DNA of 7,067 nt, from contig VBJR01000414.1 in assembly GCA_005880175.1 (NCBI GenBank), positions 1-7,067 of the forward strand. The letters are read 5' to 3'. Positions 1-6,285 of the stretch are shown here, piece by piece. The position numbers and the translations under genes were made by a program. This DNA comes from Chloroflexota bacterium. Lineage in GTDB: Bacteria; Chloroflexota; Dormibacteria; Dormibacterales; Dormibacteraceae. How positions within the stretch are numbered: the stretch's first letter is position 1; each line of letters begins with the position of its first letter. The notes below the pieces were generated by a model. The model was given only the letters and a program-made list of their open reading frames with translations. It had not been told where the DNA came from and searched no databases.

Positions 1-51
1 ACGATCACGCCGGACAGGCTGCCCGCGATCGGGAACTGCCAGGCGAAGTAA
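1..51 (+). CDS. Possible C-terminal end of an upstream gene (partial)
   Basis: Reading from base 1 gives 16 codons ending in a TAA stop at 49-51 (last residues GNCQAK). Every codon before the stop ends in G or C, as in real genes here. The minus strand is also open and GC3-rich over the same bases, but it meets a stop at 111-113 and has no usable start upstream of this stretch. A plus-strand gene tail is therefore the better reading. The product cannot be identified from 16 residues. Confidence 0.25.
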   Translation, partial: TITPDRLPAIGNCQAK

Positions 52-72
52 CCCCCCGCGCGGGCGGTGCTA

Positions 73-78
73 TATGCT
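73..78 (+). promoter_or_regulatory. Candidate -10 box (TATGCT) for a leaderless transcript of the glycosyltransferase gene
   Basis: TATGCT matches the actinobacterial TANNNT -10 pattern. It is followed by exactly seven bases and then GTG at 86-88, in frame with the ATG at 74. The same box, spacing and GTG start occur before the next gene (1673-1688). No convincing -35 element is visible. If this box is real, transcription starts at about base 86 and translation begins at GTG 86 rather than at ATG 74, which overlaps the box itself. Confidence 0.4.
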
Positions 79-1666
79 CCCGCGCGTGCTCGGGGCTGCC
101 GGGTTGGGCGTCACGGGATCGGTCCGGCGCTCGCTGGACTGGGCGCGCGCCAACCCGCTGGCGGTCGCGACCGTGCTGGCCGGCGCGGTCATGGCCGCGC
201 TGCACTACGCGGACCTCACGGCGGCGCCGCCCGGCTTCTTCTCCGACGAGGCGTCCGTCGCCTACGACGCGCAGGGGATCGCGACCGACCTGCGCGACTC
301 CCACGGCGCGCTGCTCCCCGTCTTCTTCCAGTCGTTCGGCCAGTGGCGGGGCTCGCTGTTCGTGTACGCGGTGGCGCTGGTGTTCAAGGTGGCCGGGCCC
401 GGCGTGGTGCAGGCGAGGTTCGTGAGCGCGACGGTCTCGCTGCTGACCGCCGTCCTGATGGCCGTGCTCGTGGGCCGGCTGTTCGGCGACCGCTGGCTGG
501 CGCTGGGCACGTTCGCGGTCGCGGCCGTGACGCCGTGGCTGTTCACGAGCGGGCGGCTCGCGTTCGAGCCGGTGGCGCTGCCGGCGGTGCTCGCCGGCTT
601 CCTGCTGCTCTGGCAGCGGGCCGACGCGACGGAGCGCTGGTACTACGGCGCGGCCGCCGGGTTCGTGCTCGGCCTGACCGTGTACGCGGCGATCGTGGCC
701 TGGCTGTTCGCGCCGCTGCTCTGCCTGGCCGTCGCGGTCGCCGAGCTGCCGCGGGTGCGCTGGCGGCTGCTGCTGGCCACCGCGCTGGGCGTGGACGTGG
801 CCGTGCTGCCGATGCTGTTCTTCCTGCCCCTCCACCCGGGCATGCTCACGGCCCGCTACCAGACCGTCCAGGTCTGGCTGCCGGGGCACCCGCTGCTCGA
901 GAACCTGGGCCGGTCGTGGCGCGTGTACACGAGCGGCTTCTCCCCGGACTACCTGTTCGACCACGCGCCGTGGGTGCAGGGCGGAGAGTTCCTCGCCGTG
1001 CTGGCGCCGGCGCTCGCGGTGGGCCTGTTCGCGCTCTGGGAGCGGCGGGGCGAGCGCTTCTGGCGCCTCGTGTTCCTGGGCCTGCTGTTCGCCCCCATCC
1101 CGTCCGCGCTGGCGTCGGACTTCTCCCACGACTTCCGCAACATCGAGGACGTCCCGTTCTACCTCACGATCATGGCGCTGGGCGCGTGGCGGCTGTGGCC
1201 GCTGCTGTCCCGCCAGCGCCTGGTCGCGGCCGGGGTGGTCGGGCTGCTGGCGTTCCAGGCCGCGTGGTTCCTCGCCGACTACTTCACGCGGCTGCCCGGG
1301 CGCATGTCGGACTGGCAGACGGCGGGGTTCGAGCAGGCGGTGCGGGCGAGCCAGCGGCTGGCGCACGGGAACCGGATCCTGCTGGAGCCCGACCTGTTCT
1401 CCGCCGAGACGTACGACCCCCAGGCCAGCGAGGTGGCGTTCGCGTTCTTCGCCGGGGAGGACGTGCGCGACTACCGGCGCGCGGGCATCGGCGCGATCAA
1501 CGCCGCGATGGCCCAGCCGGGCGCCCAGCCGCCGGGCACCGTGGTGATCGCGCTCAAGAACCACGCCGTCCCGGGCGCCCGCCTGCTGACCACGATCTGG
1601 GTGGCGTACCCGGACGACTGGGGGGTGGTGGTCGCCACGCCCGCGTACCAGATCTGGCGCGAGTGA
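74..1666 (+). CDS. Integral-membrane GT-C (PMT/ArnT-like, GT39/GT83-type) glycosyltransferase family protein
   Basis: This is a 530-residue polytopic membrane protein, probably using a polyprenyl-linked sugar on the outer face of the membrane; the acceptor is unknown. One membrane helix (about residues 28-45) is followed by a loop with PPGFFSDEASVAYDA. The acidic pair D58-E59 sits where GT39/GT83 enzymes keep their catalytic acidic loop-1 motif. About eleven further hydrophobic segments follow (roughly 92-108, 117-135, 141-157, 165-180, 190-206, 207-224, 231-251, 303-321, 329-346, 361-378, 382-402). A polar C-terminal domain of about 120 residues comes last. That plan and length fit the GT-C fold. 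ATG 74 has no Shine-Dalgarno sequence; GTG 86, seven bases after a TATGCT box, is a good alternative start giving 526 residues. The next gene starts 19 bases after the stop but seems to have its own promoter. The family call is fairly good; substrate and acceptor are not inferable. Confidence 0.72.
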   Translation: MLPRVLGAAGLGVTGSVRRSLDWARANPLAVATVLAGAVMAALHYADLTAAPPGFFSDEASVAYDAQGIATDLRDSHGALLPVFFQSFGQWRGSLFVYAVALVFKVAGPGVVQARFVSATVSLLTAVLMAVLVGRLFGDRWLALGTFAVAAVTPWLFTSGRLAFEPVALPAVLAGFLLLWQRADATERWYYGAAAGFVLGLTVYAAIVAWLFAPLLCLAVAVAELPRVRWRLLLATALGVDVAVLPMLFFLPLHPGMLTARYQTVQVWLPGHPLLENLGRSWRVYTSGFSPDYLFDHAPWVQGGEFLAVLAPALAVGLFALWERRGERFWRLVFLGLLFAPIPSALASDFSHDFRNIEDVPFYLTIMALGAWRLWPLLSRQRLVAAGVVGLLAFQAAWFLADYFTRLPGRMSDWQTAGFEQAVRASQRLAHGNRILLEPDLFSAETYDPQASEVAFAFFAGEDVRDYRRAGIGAINAAMAQPGAQPPGTVVIALKNHAVPGARLLTTIWVAYPDDWGVVVATPAYQIWRE

Positions 1667-1672
1667 GACGCC

Positions 1673-1678
1673 TACCCT
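1673..1678 (+). promoter_or_regulatory. Candidate -10 box (TACCCT) for a leaderless transcript of the permease gene
   Basis: TACCCT fits TANNNT and lies between the stop of the glycosyltransferase gene (1666) and the GTG at 1686, with seven bases between box and GTG. No purine-rich Shine-Dalgarno sequence precedes that GTG, so a leaderless start is the simplest reading. No clear -35 element is seen. The identical layout at 73-88 supports it. Confidence 0.45.
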
Positions 1679-1685
1679 TCAGCTC

Positions 1686-3293
1686 GTGAATCCCGACCCA
1701 CCCCGCGAAATCCGCACCCCGTCCCCGCGATTTCGCGGGGGCCCCGGGGAGGCGGCTCTGCGCGATCTGCGGCGGCGCCGGGCGCGGGCCCGGCAGCGGC
1801 CGCACGGCATCGAGCTCGTGGCCTGGGCCGAGGCGATCGCGCTGCTGCTCGCGTACGCCACGTTCGGCCTCTGGCTGCTGGTCGGCGGCCCGCCGATCAC
1901 CGGCGAGCCGCTGGCGCTCGTCCGGGCCCACGGCGCCGCCGCAGTCGGCCTCGGGTTCGCCCTCCTGATCGGGCTCAGCCTCCGCTCCGGGCTGCACGGC
2001 GGGCCGCTCTCGATCGAGGCGGCCGACGTCCAGCACCTCCTGCTCGCGCCGGTCAGCCGCCGGGCGGTGCTGCTGCCGGTGGCCGTCCGCCGCCTGGCCG
2101 TCGCGACCGGCGCCGGCGCGGTCGCGGGCGGCGTGGCCGGGCTGCTGACCGCCGAGCGCCTGCCCGGCGGCTTCCCGGCCTGGATCGGCGCCGGCCTCGT
2201 CGCGGGCGCCGTGGCCGGGGCGATGACCGTGGCGCCGGCGCTGGTCGTCTCCGGCCGCCGCGTGCGCGAGCTGTGGGCGCACACGGCGGCGGCGGTCCTC
2301 GTGGCGCTGGCCGTCATCGACCTCGTCGCGGGCACCGCGGTGACCCCGCCCAGCTGGCTCGGCCTGGTCGCGATCTGGCCGCTGGCCCCGAGCCCGCTGG
2401 CGGCGCTCGCGATCCCGGCCGCCGTGCTCGTCGTCGCGGCCGGGCTGGCGGCCGTCGCCGGCACGTCCGTCGAGGCGCTGGACCGGCGCTCCGGCCTCGT
2501 CGCGGAGCTGCGCTTCGCCGCCGCGACCCGCGACGTGCGCTCGGTGACCCGGGCCGGCCACCGTCTGGCGGAGGAGGTGCCGCGCCGCCGCCCGTGGCTG
2601 CGGCTGCCGGCCTGGCTGCCCGGCGCCGTCTGGCGCCGGCACACCCAGTCGCTGCTGCGCTGGCCGCCCGGCCGCGTCCTGCGCCTGGCCGCGATGGCGC
2701 TGGCGGTCGCCGCCGCGCTGGCCCTGGCCTGGGCCGGCGCGAGCTACTTCCTCGTCCTCGCCGGCCTGGTCGCGTACGCGGTCGGCCTCGAGGTGCTGGA
2801 GCCGTGGTCGGAGGAGACCGACCGGCCCGACCTGACCGCCACGCTGCCCCGCGGGCGCGGCTCGCTGCTGCTGCACCACCTGCCGGTGGCGGTCGCCGCG
2901 GCCAGCCTGATCGGCCTGGTCACGCTGGCCGCGATCGCGGCGCTGCGGCCACCGGGCGCGGACCTCGCCGTCGCCGCGGTGCTGCTGGTGCCGGCGGCGA
3001 TCGCGGCCGTGTGCGCCGCCGCGGTCCGGAGCCGGCCCGACGTCGGCTTTCGCGGAGCGGGCGCCGACCAGCTCGGGATCGGGACCGGGGCGTTCCTGAC
3101 GATCTTCCAGCTGGCGGGCCCGCCGACCATCGCGATCCTGGGCCTGGTGCCGGTGCTCGTCGCCCGCGACGCCGCCGCCGCCGGCCGCGACCCGGTGTCG
3201 GCCGCCGTGACCGGCGGGGTGGTCGTGGCCCTGCTGGCGCCGCTGCTGCCGCTGGCGATGCGCGCGATGTCGCTGTTCACGGTGGACGAGTGA
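1686..3293 (+). CDS. Multi-pass membrane protein, probable ABC-2 type transporter permease subunit
   Basis: This 535-residue protein is rich in Ala, Leu and Val. A basic N-terminal stretch (about residues 26-38, LRDLRRRRARARQR) precedes roughly ten or more hydrophobic segments, including about 47-67, 83-98, 138-154, 166-187, 198-217, 222-258, 331-370, 398-420, 425-447, 468-493 and 506-525. The segment after residue 110 (DVQHLLLAPVSRRAVLLP) resembles the cytoplasmic motif of ABC-2 type permeases, where a 'LLLAPVSRR' block follows an early helix. The strongest support is context: the stop overlaps the start of an ABC ATPase gene by four bases (GTGA). It may belong to an uncharacterised actinobacterial permease family such as DUF6297, but I cannot confirm that. 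GTG 1686 is the only start before residue 45 (GTG at 1818). The first 20 or so codons lie in a palindromic repeat and have weaker third-position GC bias than the rest, so the extreme N-terminus is less certain. The transported substrate is unknown. Confidence 0.65.
   Translation: MNPDPPREIRTPSPRFRGGPGEAALRDLRRRRARARQRPHGIELVAWAEAIALLLAYATFGLWLLVGGPPITGEPLALVRAHGAAAVGLGFALLIGLSLRSGLHGGPLSIEAADVQHLLLAPVSRRAVLLPVAVRRLAVATGAGAVAGGVAGLLTAERLPGGFPAWIGAGLVAGAVAGAMTVAPALVVSGRRVRELWAHTAAAVLVALAVIDLVAGTAVTPPSWLGLVAIWPLAPSPLAALAIPAAVLVVAAGLAAVAGTSVEALDRRSGLVAELRFAAATRDVRSVTRAGHRLAEEVPRRRPWLRLPAWLPGAVWRRHTQSLLRWPPGRVLRLAAMALAVAAALALAWAGASYFLVLAGLVAYAVGLEVLEPWSEETDRPDLTATLPRGRGSLLLHHLPVAVAAASLIGLVTLAAIAALRPPGADLAVAAVLLVPAAIAAVCAAAVRSRPDVGFRGAGADQLGIGTGAFLTIFQLAGPPTIAILGLVPVLVARDAAAAGRDPVSAAVTGGVVVALLAPLLPLAMRAMSLFTVDE
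1701..1740 (+). repeat. Palindromic element with two competing hairpins, inside the permease start region
   Basis: A perfect 11-base inverted repeat pairs CCCCGCGAAAT (1701-1711) with ATTTCGCGGGG (1730-1740), loop 18. A second copy of CCCCGCGA at 1723-1730 can pair with TCGCGGGG (1733-1740) across only two bases. The two left arms therefore compete for one right arm. It starts 15 bases after the GTG used here and is translated as a Pro/Arg-rich peptide. It could be a terminator or attenuator for the upstream gene, a folding element near the permease start, or a dispersed genomic palindrome. There is no T tract, so a classical intrinsic terminator is unlikely. Confidence 0.7.
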
Positions 3294-3887
3294 CGGAGCC
3301 GCTGGCCGCGAAGGGCCTGGTCAAGGAGTACGGCGGGGCGCGGGCGCTGGGCCCGCTCGACCTGACGGTGCGGCCGGGTGAGCTGGTCGCGCTGGTCGGC
3401 CACAACGGGGCCGGCAAGTCCACGCTGCTCCGGCTCGCCGCCGGCCTGCTGGACCGCTCGACGGGCGAGCTGACGGTGTGCGGGCAGCGCCCGGGCACGC
3501 TGGCCGCCCGCCGCGCGCGCGGCCGCGGCCCTGGGCCGGCTCGGCCTCGAGGACCGGGTGGACCAGCTGCCCGGCCAGCTCAGCCGCGGCCTCCGCCAGC
3601 GCCTGGCCCTGGCCGCGGGCCTGGCCCGGCCGTTCTCGCTGCTGCTGCTGGACGAGCCGTTCGGCCCGCTCGACGCGGCCGCGTCCGAGATGGTGGCGGC
3701 CCTGCTCGCCGAGCACGCGGCCGCGGGCGCGGCGGTGATCGTCTCCTCGCACCAGCCGGACCTGCTGCAGGCGGCCACCCGCACGCTGACGCTCCGCGAC
3801 GGCGTGCTGGCGCACGACACGCGGGAGCCGGACCGCCCGCCGCCGGCGCAGCGGCACCCCGCGCAGGCTCGCAAGCGCCGCCGCTGA
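3290..3887 (+). pseudogene. ABC transporter ATP-binding protein, broken by an internal deletion and frameshift
   Basis: This is the ATPase partner of the preceding permease, starting at GTG 3290 inside the permease stop (GTGA overlap) with a GGTGG motif four bases upstream. The first frame reads the N-terminal half: an A-loop aromatic (Y14 in VKEYGG) and Walker A GHNGAGKST at residues 37-45, on to LAARRA at 71-76. Near 3515 the sense switches to the frame one base further on. That frame carries the C-terminal half: RVDQLPGQLSRG (signature LSRG, 3579-3590), Walker B LLLLDEP around 3639-3659, the D-loop and the H-loop histidine in SSHQ (about 3750). It ends at TGA 3885-3887. Only about 58 residues separate Walker A from the signature, against roughly 90-100 in the family. 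About 35-40 residues including the Q-loop are missing, so neither a slip site nor a single-base error would restore a normal protein. Third-position GC bias is intact in both halves, so the lesion is recent or an assembly artefact. A short basic tail (QARKRRR) closes the protein. Confidence 0.8.
3511..3522. repeat. 12-base perfect palindrome at the ATPase break point
   Basis: CCGCGCGCGCGG at 3511-3522 is its own reverse complement and sits in a run of pure G and C. It lies exactly where the ATPase frame changes. Such sequence folds strongly and carries short direct repeats (CGCGCG), which favour both slippage deletions in the cell and collapsed assembly. Confidence 0.7.
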
Positions 3888-3924
3888 CACCGTTTGCCGC
3901 GCTGGCCCGCAAGTGCGGCAGGGG

Positions 3925-4018
3925 ATGTGCACGCGGGAGCTGATCGAGCGATCGCTGGCCGGGGATCGGTCCGCGTTCGAGCTGCTGATCGAGCCGCTCC
4001 TGGAGCAGGCCCGCCGCG
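3925..4018 (+). pseudogene. Truncated N-terminus of an ECF-type RNA polymerase sigma-70 factor
   Basis: From ATG 3925 the frame reads MCTRELIERSLAGDRSAFELL and continues to about residue 31, ending in LLEQARR. The pattern of REL.ER..AGDR.AFE.L followed by a short amphipathic helix is the usual opening of sigma region 2 in ECF factors. The conserved continuation (helix 2.1-2.2 and the AEDA.QE block, then regions 3/4) is absent. After 4018 the codons lose their G/C third-position bias (CAT, GAT, CGA, CAA, GAA), while a different frame gains it, so the real frame stops here without a stop codon. No ATPase-to-sigma overlap exists; 37 bases separate ATPase stop and ATG. GTG 3913 is an alternative start. 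GGCAGGGG lies directly against the ATG, too close for a normal ribosome site. This is a remnant or an assembly break, not a working sigma factor. Confidence 0.6.
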
Positions 4019-4249
4019 GACGCGGACCCCATCCCCGCCGGGACCATGATCGGCGACAACCGGAACCGGCCGCAGTTCCCGACCGTCGCCGACGTGCCGC
4101 TGCCCGGCGCCGTGCTCGGGTCCGAGGCCGCGATCGTCCCGACCACGTCACCGGGCGGCAGCCCCAAGGGCCCCGGCCGGCGCACGTCGGTGTCCGTGCT
4201 GCCGACGGCCTCGGCCCCGGCGATCCCGGCCTGCGGGCACCGACCGGTT
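4019..4249. other. Unassigned stretch between the sigma stump and the E2 gene
   Basis: About 230 bases keep strong G/C bias at one phase (third positions of the plus frame through ATG 4046), which suggests it is or was coding. The plus frame gives MIGDNRNRPQFPTVADVPLP and onward but has no stop before it runs antisense through E2 (open to 5428). The matching minus frame could start at GTG 4185 (VRRPGPLGLPPGDVVGTIAA) but has no bounded product either. I recognise neither peptide. No tRNA, clear terminator or mobile-element end is visible. It may be a gene fragment left by the same event that cut the sigma gene. Confidence 0.4.
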
Positions 4250-5290
4250 TCAGAGCAGGGCGGCCGGCTCCTCGACCAGGTCGCCCAGGTCGGTCAGGAA
4301 CGCGGCCGCCCGGGCGCCGTCCACGGCCCGGTGGTCGCACGAGAGCGTCAGCCGCAGCCGGCGCCGGACCTGGGCCACGCCGTCGACGGGGACCAGGCCG
4401 TCCCGGATGCGGCCGACCGCGAGGATCGCCGCCTGGGGCTGGTCCACGATCGCGCTGAACGCGTCCACCGCGTACATGCCCAGGTTGCTGATCGTGAACG
4501 TGGCCCCGGTCATGTCCTCCGGCCGGAGCCGGCCCTCGCGGGCCCGGGCCACCAGGTCGGCCCGCCGCGCCGCGACCTGGGCCAGGGTGAGCCGGTCGGC
4601 GTCGCGCACGACGGGCACGAGCAGGCCCTGCTCGACGGCCACCGCGATGCCCACGTGCACCCCGTCGCTGGCGACCGTGCGGGCGCCGTCCCAGCGGCCG
4701 TTGACCAGCGGGTGGCGGGGCAGGCACGCGCCGGCCAGGCGGACCAGCAGGTCCGTGATCGTGACGTCCGCGGCGGTCCGGAGCGCGCTCGCGCGCCAGC
4801 TCTCCAGCCGGCCGGCGTCCACCTCCCGCTCCAGGTAGAAGTGGGGGACCGCGGCCCAGCTCTCGGCCGTGCGCCGCGCCATCGCCGGCCAGATGCCGCG
4901 CTCACGGGCGGGCGGCGCGGCCGGCGGCGGAGCCGGCGCCGCGCGAGCGACGTCCGCCGCCTTGACGGCGCCGCCCGGCCCGCTGCCGCCCAGCCCGGCG
5001 AGGTCCAGGCCCGCCTCGGCGGCGAGCCGGCGCGCGAGCGGGCTGGCCGCCGGCCGGAGGATGACCGCGACCCGCTGGCCGACCGGCACCTCGTCGCCTT
5101 CCCGGGCGGTGATCCCGGCCAGGACGCCGTCCGCCGGCGCCTCGACCTCGACCGTGGCCTTGTCGGTCTCGATCTCCATGATCGGCTCGCCCCTGGCCAC
5201 CGTCTCGCCCTCGGCGCGCAGCCACGCGACCAGCCGGCCGGTGTCCTGGTTCATGCCCAGCGCCGGCATGATGACGTCCGTGCCACTCAC
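4250..5290 (-). CDS. Dihydrolipoamide acyltransferase (E2) of a 2-oxo acid dehydrogenase complex
   Basis: This 346-residue E2 core protein takes the acyl group from E1 on its lipoyl arm and passes it to CoA in the cytoplasm. Domains in order: a single lipoyl domain (about 3-78) with lipoyl lysine K44 in EIETDKATVEV; a peripheral-subunit-binding domain (about 82-117, ASPLARRLAAEAGLDL..GSGPGG); a short Ala/Pro linker (117-131); and the catalytic acyltransferase domain (about 132-346), with catalytic His320 and Asp324 in the DHRAVDG motif and a TISNLGMY block near 266-273. The length is on the short side for E2 because of one lipoyl domain and short linkers, but the protein is complete. GTG 5290 is chosen because it overlaps the E1 beta stop in a GTGA arrangement and begins just before the lipoyl domain. 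A longer open frame to 5743 merely runs antiphase through E1 beta. In the binding domain the usual GR(I/V) turn reads GAV. The substrate is unproven; pdhC, bkdB or an acetoin-type E2 are all possible names. Confidence 0.93.
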   Translation of the reverse strand: MSGTDVIMPALGMNQDTGRLVAWLRAEGETVARGEPIMEIETDKATVEVEAPADGVLAGITAREGDEVPVGQRVAVILRPAASPLARRLAAEAGLDLAGLGGSGPGGAVKAADVARAAPAPPPAAPPARERGIWPAMARRTAESWAAVPHFYLEREVDAGRLESWRASALRTAADVTITDLLVRLAGACLPRHPLVNGRWDGARTVASDGVHVGIAVAVEQGLLVPVVRDADRLTLAQVAARRADLVARAREGRLRPEDMTGATFTISNLGMYAVDAFSAIVDQPQAAILAVGRIRDGLVPVDGVAQVRRRLRLTLSCDHRAVDGARAAAFLTDLGDLVEEPAALL

Positions 5291-6285
5291 AGCTCGCCCC
5301 GGACCAGGGCGCGGGCGCGCGCCGCGATGGCCGCCGGCGTGGGCACCGTCTGGTCCTCCAGCACCGGCGAGAACGGGACCGGCACGTCCATCGCGCCCAG
5401 GCGCTGGACCGGCGCGTCGAGGTGGTAGAACGCGCCCTCCGCGATCACCGAGGCGATCTCGGCCGTCACGCCGTAGCCCTGGTGGCCCTCGTCCACGACC
5501 AGGCAGCGGCCGGTCCGGACGGCCGACGCGACCAGCGTCGCGCGGTCGAGCGGCACCGTCGTGCGGGGGTCGATCACCTCGGCCTCGATGCCCTCGGCGG
5601 CCAGCGCGCCGGCCGCCTCCAGGGCCGCGTGCACCATGCTGCTGGTGGCCACCACCGTCACGTCGCGGCCCGCCCGCTTCACGGCCGCGACGCCGAACGG
5701 GACCAGGTGCTCGCTGTCCGGCACCGGCCCGCGCAGCTGCCACATCATCTTGTCCTCGAACACGACGACCGGGCCGTCGTCCCGGATCGCCGTCTTGAGC
5801 AGGCCCTTGGCGTCGGCGGGCGTCGAGGGCAGCGCCACCTTCAGGCCGGGCACGTGGCTGACCCAGGCGTGCAGGCTCTGGCTGTGCTGGGCGGCCGAGC
5901 GGCGGGTGGCGCCGAGCGTGGTGCGGACGACCATCGGCGCCCGGAGCTTGCCGCCGGACATGTAGTGGACCTTGGCGGCCTGGTTGGCGAGCTGGTCCAT
6001 GACCAGGGTCAGGAAGTCGCCGAACATGATGTCCACGACGGGCCGGAGGCCGGTCATCGCCGCGCCCAGCGCGATGCCGGTGAAGCCGGCCTCCGAGATC
6101 GGGGTGTCGATGACGCGGCGGGGCCCGAACTCGTCCACCAGGCCCTTCAGCACCTTGAACGGCGTCCCCGCCTCGGCCACGTCCTCGCCCAGGACGATGA
6201 CGGCCGCGTCGCGCCGCATCTCCTCGGCCAGCGCCTCGTTGACGGCCTGGCCCAGCGTCAGCTCGCGGACGTCAGGCGTAGACAT
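5287..6285 (-). CDS. 2-oxo acid dehydrogenase E1 component, beta subunit
   Basis: This 332-residue protein is the beta half of the thiamine-diphosphate E1 decarboxylase (EC 1.2.4.-), at the normal family length. The N-terminal pyrimidine-binding domain carries GEDVAEAGTPFKVLKGL (33-49) and TPISEAGFTGIALGAA, with Glu65 at the position that activates the thiamine aminopyrimidine. The conserved AAQHSQSLHAW block has His134. After residue 190 comes the transketolase C-terminal domain with EVIDPRTTVPLD and VVDEGHQGYG. ATG 6285 is well supported: GAGGTGA lies six bases upstream, and the start overlaps the E1 alpha stop by 14 bases, implying translational coupling. Its stop overlaps the E2 start by four bases. 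Motifs such as FEDKMMW followed by a GPVP turn resemble the acetoin-dehydrogenase-like branch as much as pyruvate dehydrogenase. The subunit call is secure; the substrate (pyruvate, acetoin, branched-chain) is not, so pdhB, acoB and bkdA2 remain open. Confidence 0.94.
   Translation of the reverse strand: MSTPDVRELTLGQAVNEALAEEMRRDAAVIVLGEDVAEAGTPFKVLKGLVDEFGPRRVIDTPISEAGFTGIALGAAMTGLRPVVDIMFGDFLTLVMDQLANQAAKVHYMSGGKLRAPMVVRTTLGATRRSAAQHSQSLHAWVSHVPGLKVALPSTPADAKGLLKTAIRDDGPVVVFEDKMMWQLRGPVPDSEHLVPFGVAAVKRAGRDVTVVATSSMVHAALEAAGALAAEGIEAEVIDPRTTVPLDRATLVASAVRTGRCLVVDEGHQGYGVTAEIASVIAEGAFYHLDAPVQRLGAMDVPVPFSPVLEDQTVPTPAAIAARARALVRGEL

Noticed and set aside
5..1564. 519-residue minus-strand open frame opposite the glycosyltransferase gene
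   Set aside because: It is composed almost wholly of Arg, Gln, Pro, His and Glu, the typical antisense shadow of a high-GC gene. The plus strand has a coherent membrane protein.
1554..2879. Long minus-strand open frames opposite the permease
   Set aside because: Low-complexity Arg/Gln/Ala composition, no domain, fully overlapped by a hydrophobic protein with a leaderless promoter and a coupled partner gene.
3490..3560. Programmed ribosomal frameshift in the ABC ATPase
   Set aside because: Shifting frame joins the halves but still lacks the Q-loop and about 35-40 residues, and there is no slippery motif other than GC repeats. Deletion or assembly error fits better.
3895..3920. Hairpin TGCCGC...GCGGCA between the ATPase stop and the sigma stump, as a terminator
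   Set aside because: Only a six-base stem with a 14-base loop and no T tract; expected by chance in DNA this GC-rich.
4046..5428. 460-residue plus-strand open frame
   Set aside because: From about 4250 onward it is antisense to E2, whose lipoyl and DHRxxDG motifs are unmistakable. Only the first part, before 4250, stays unexplained and is reported separately.
5291..5743. N-terminal extension of E2 to 5743
   Set aside because: It overlaps E1 beta in another frame and adds Gly/Arg-rich nonsense. The lipoyl domain begins right after GTG 5290.
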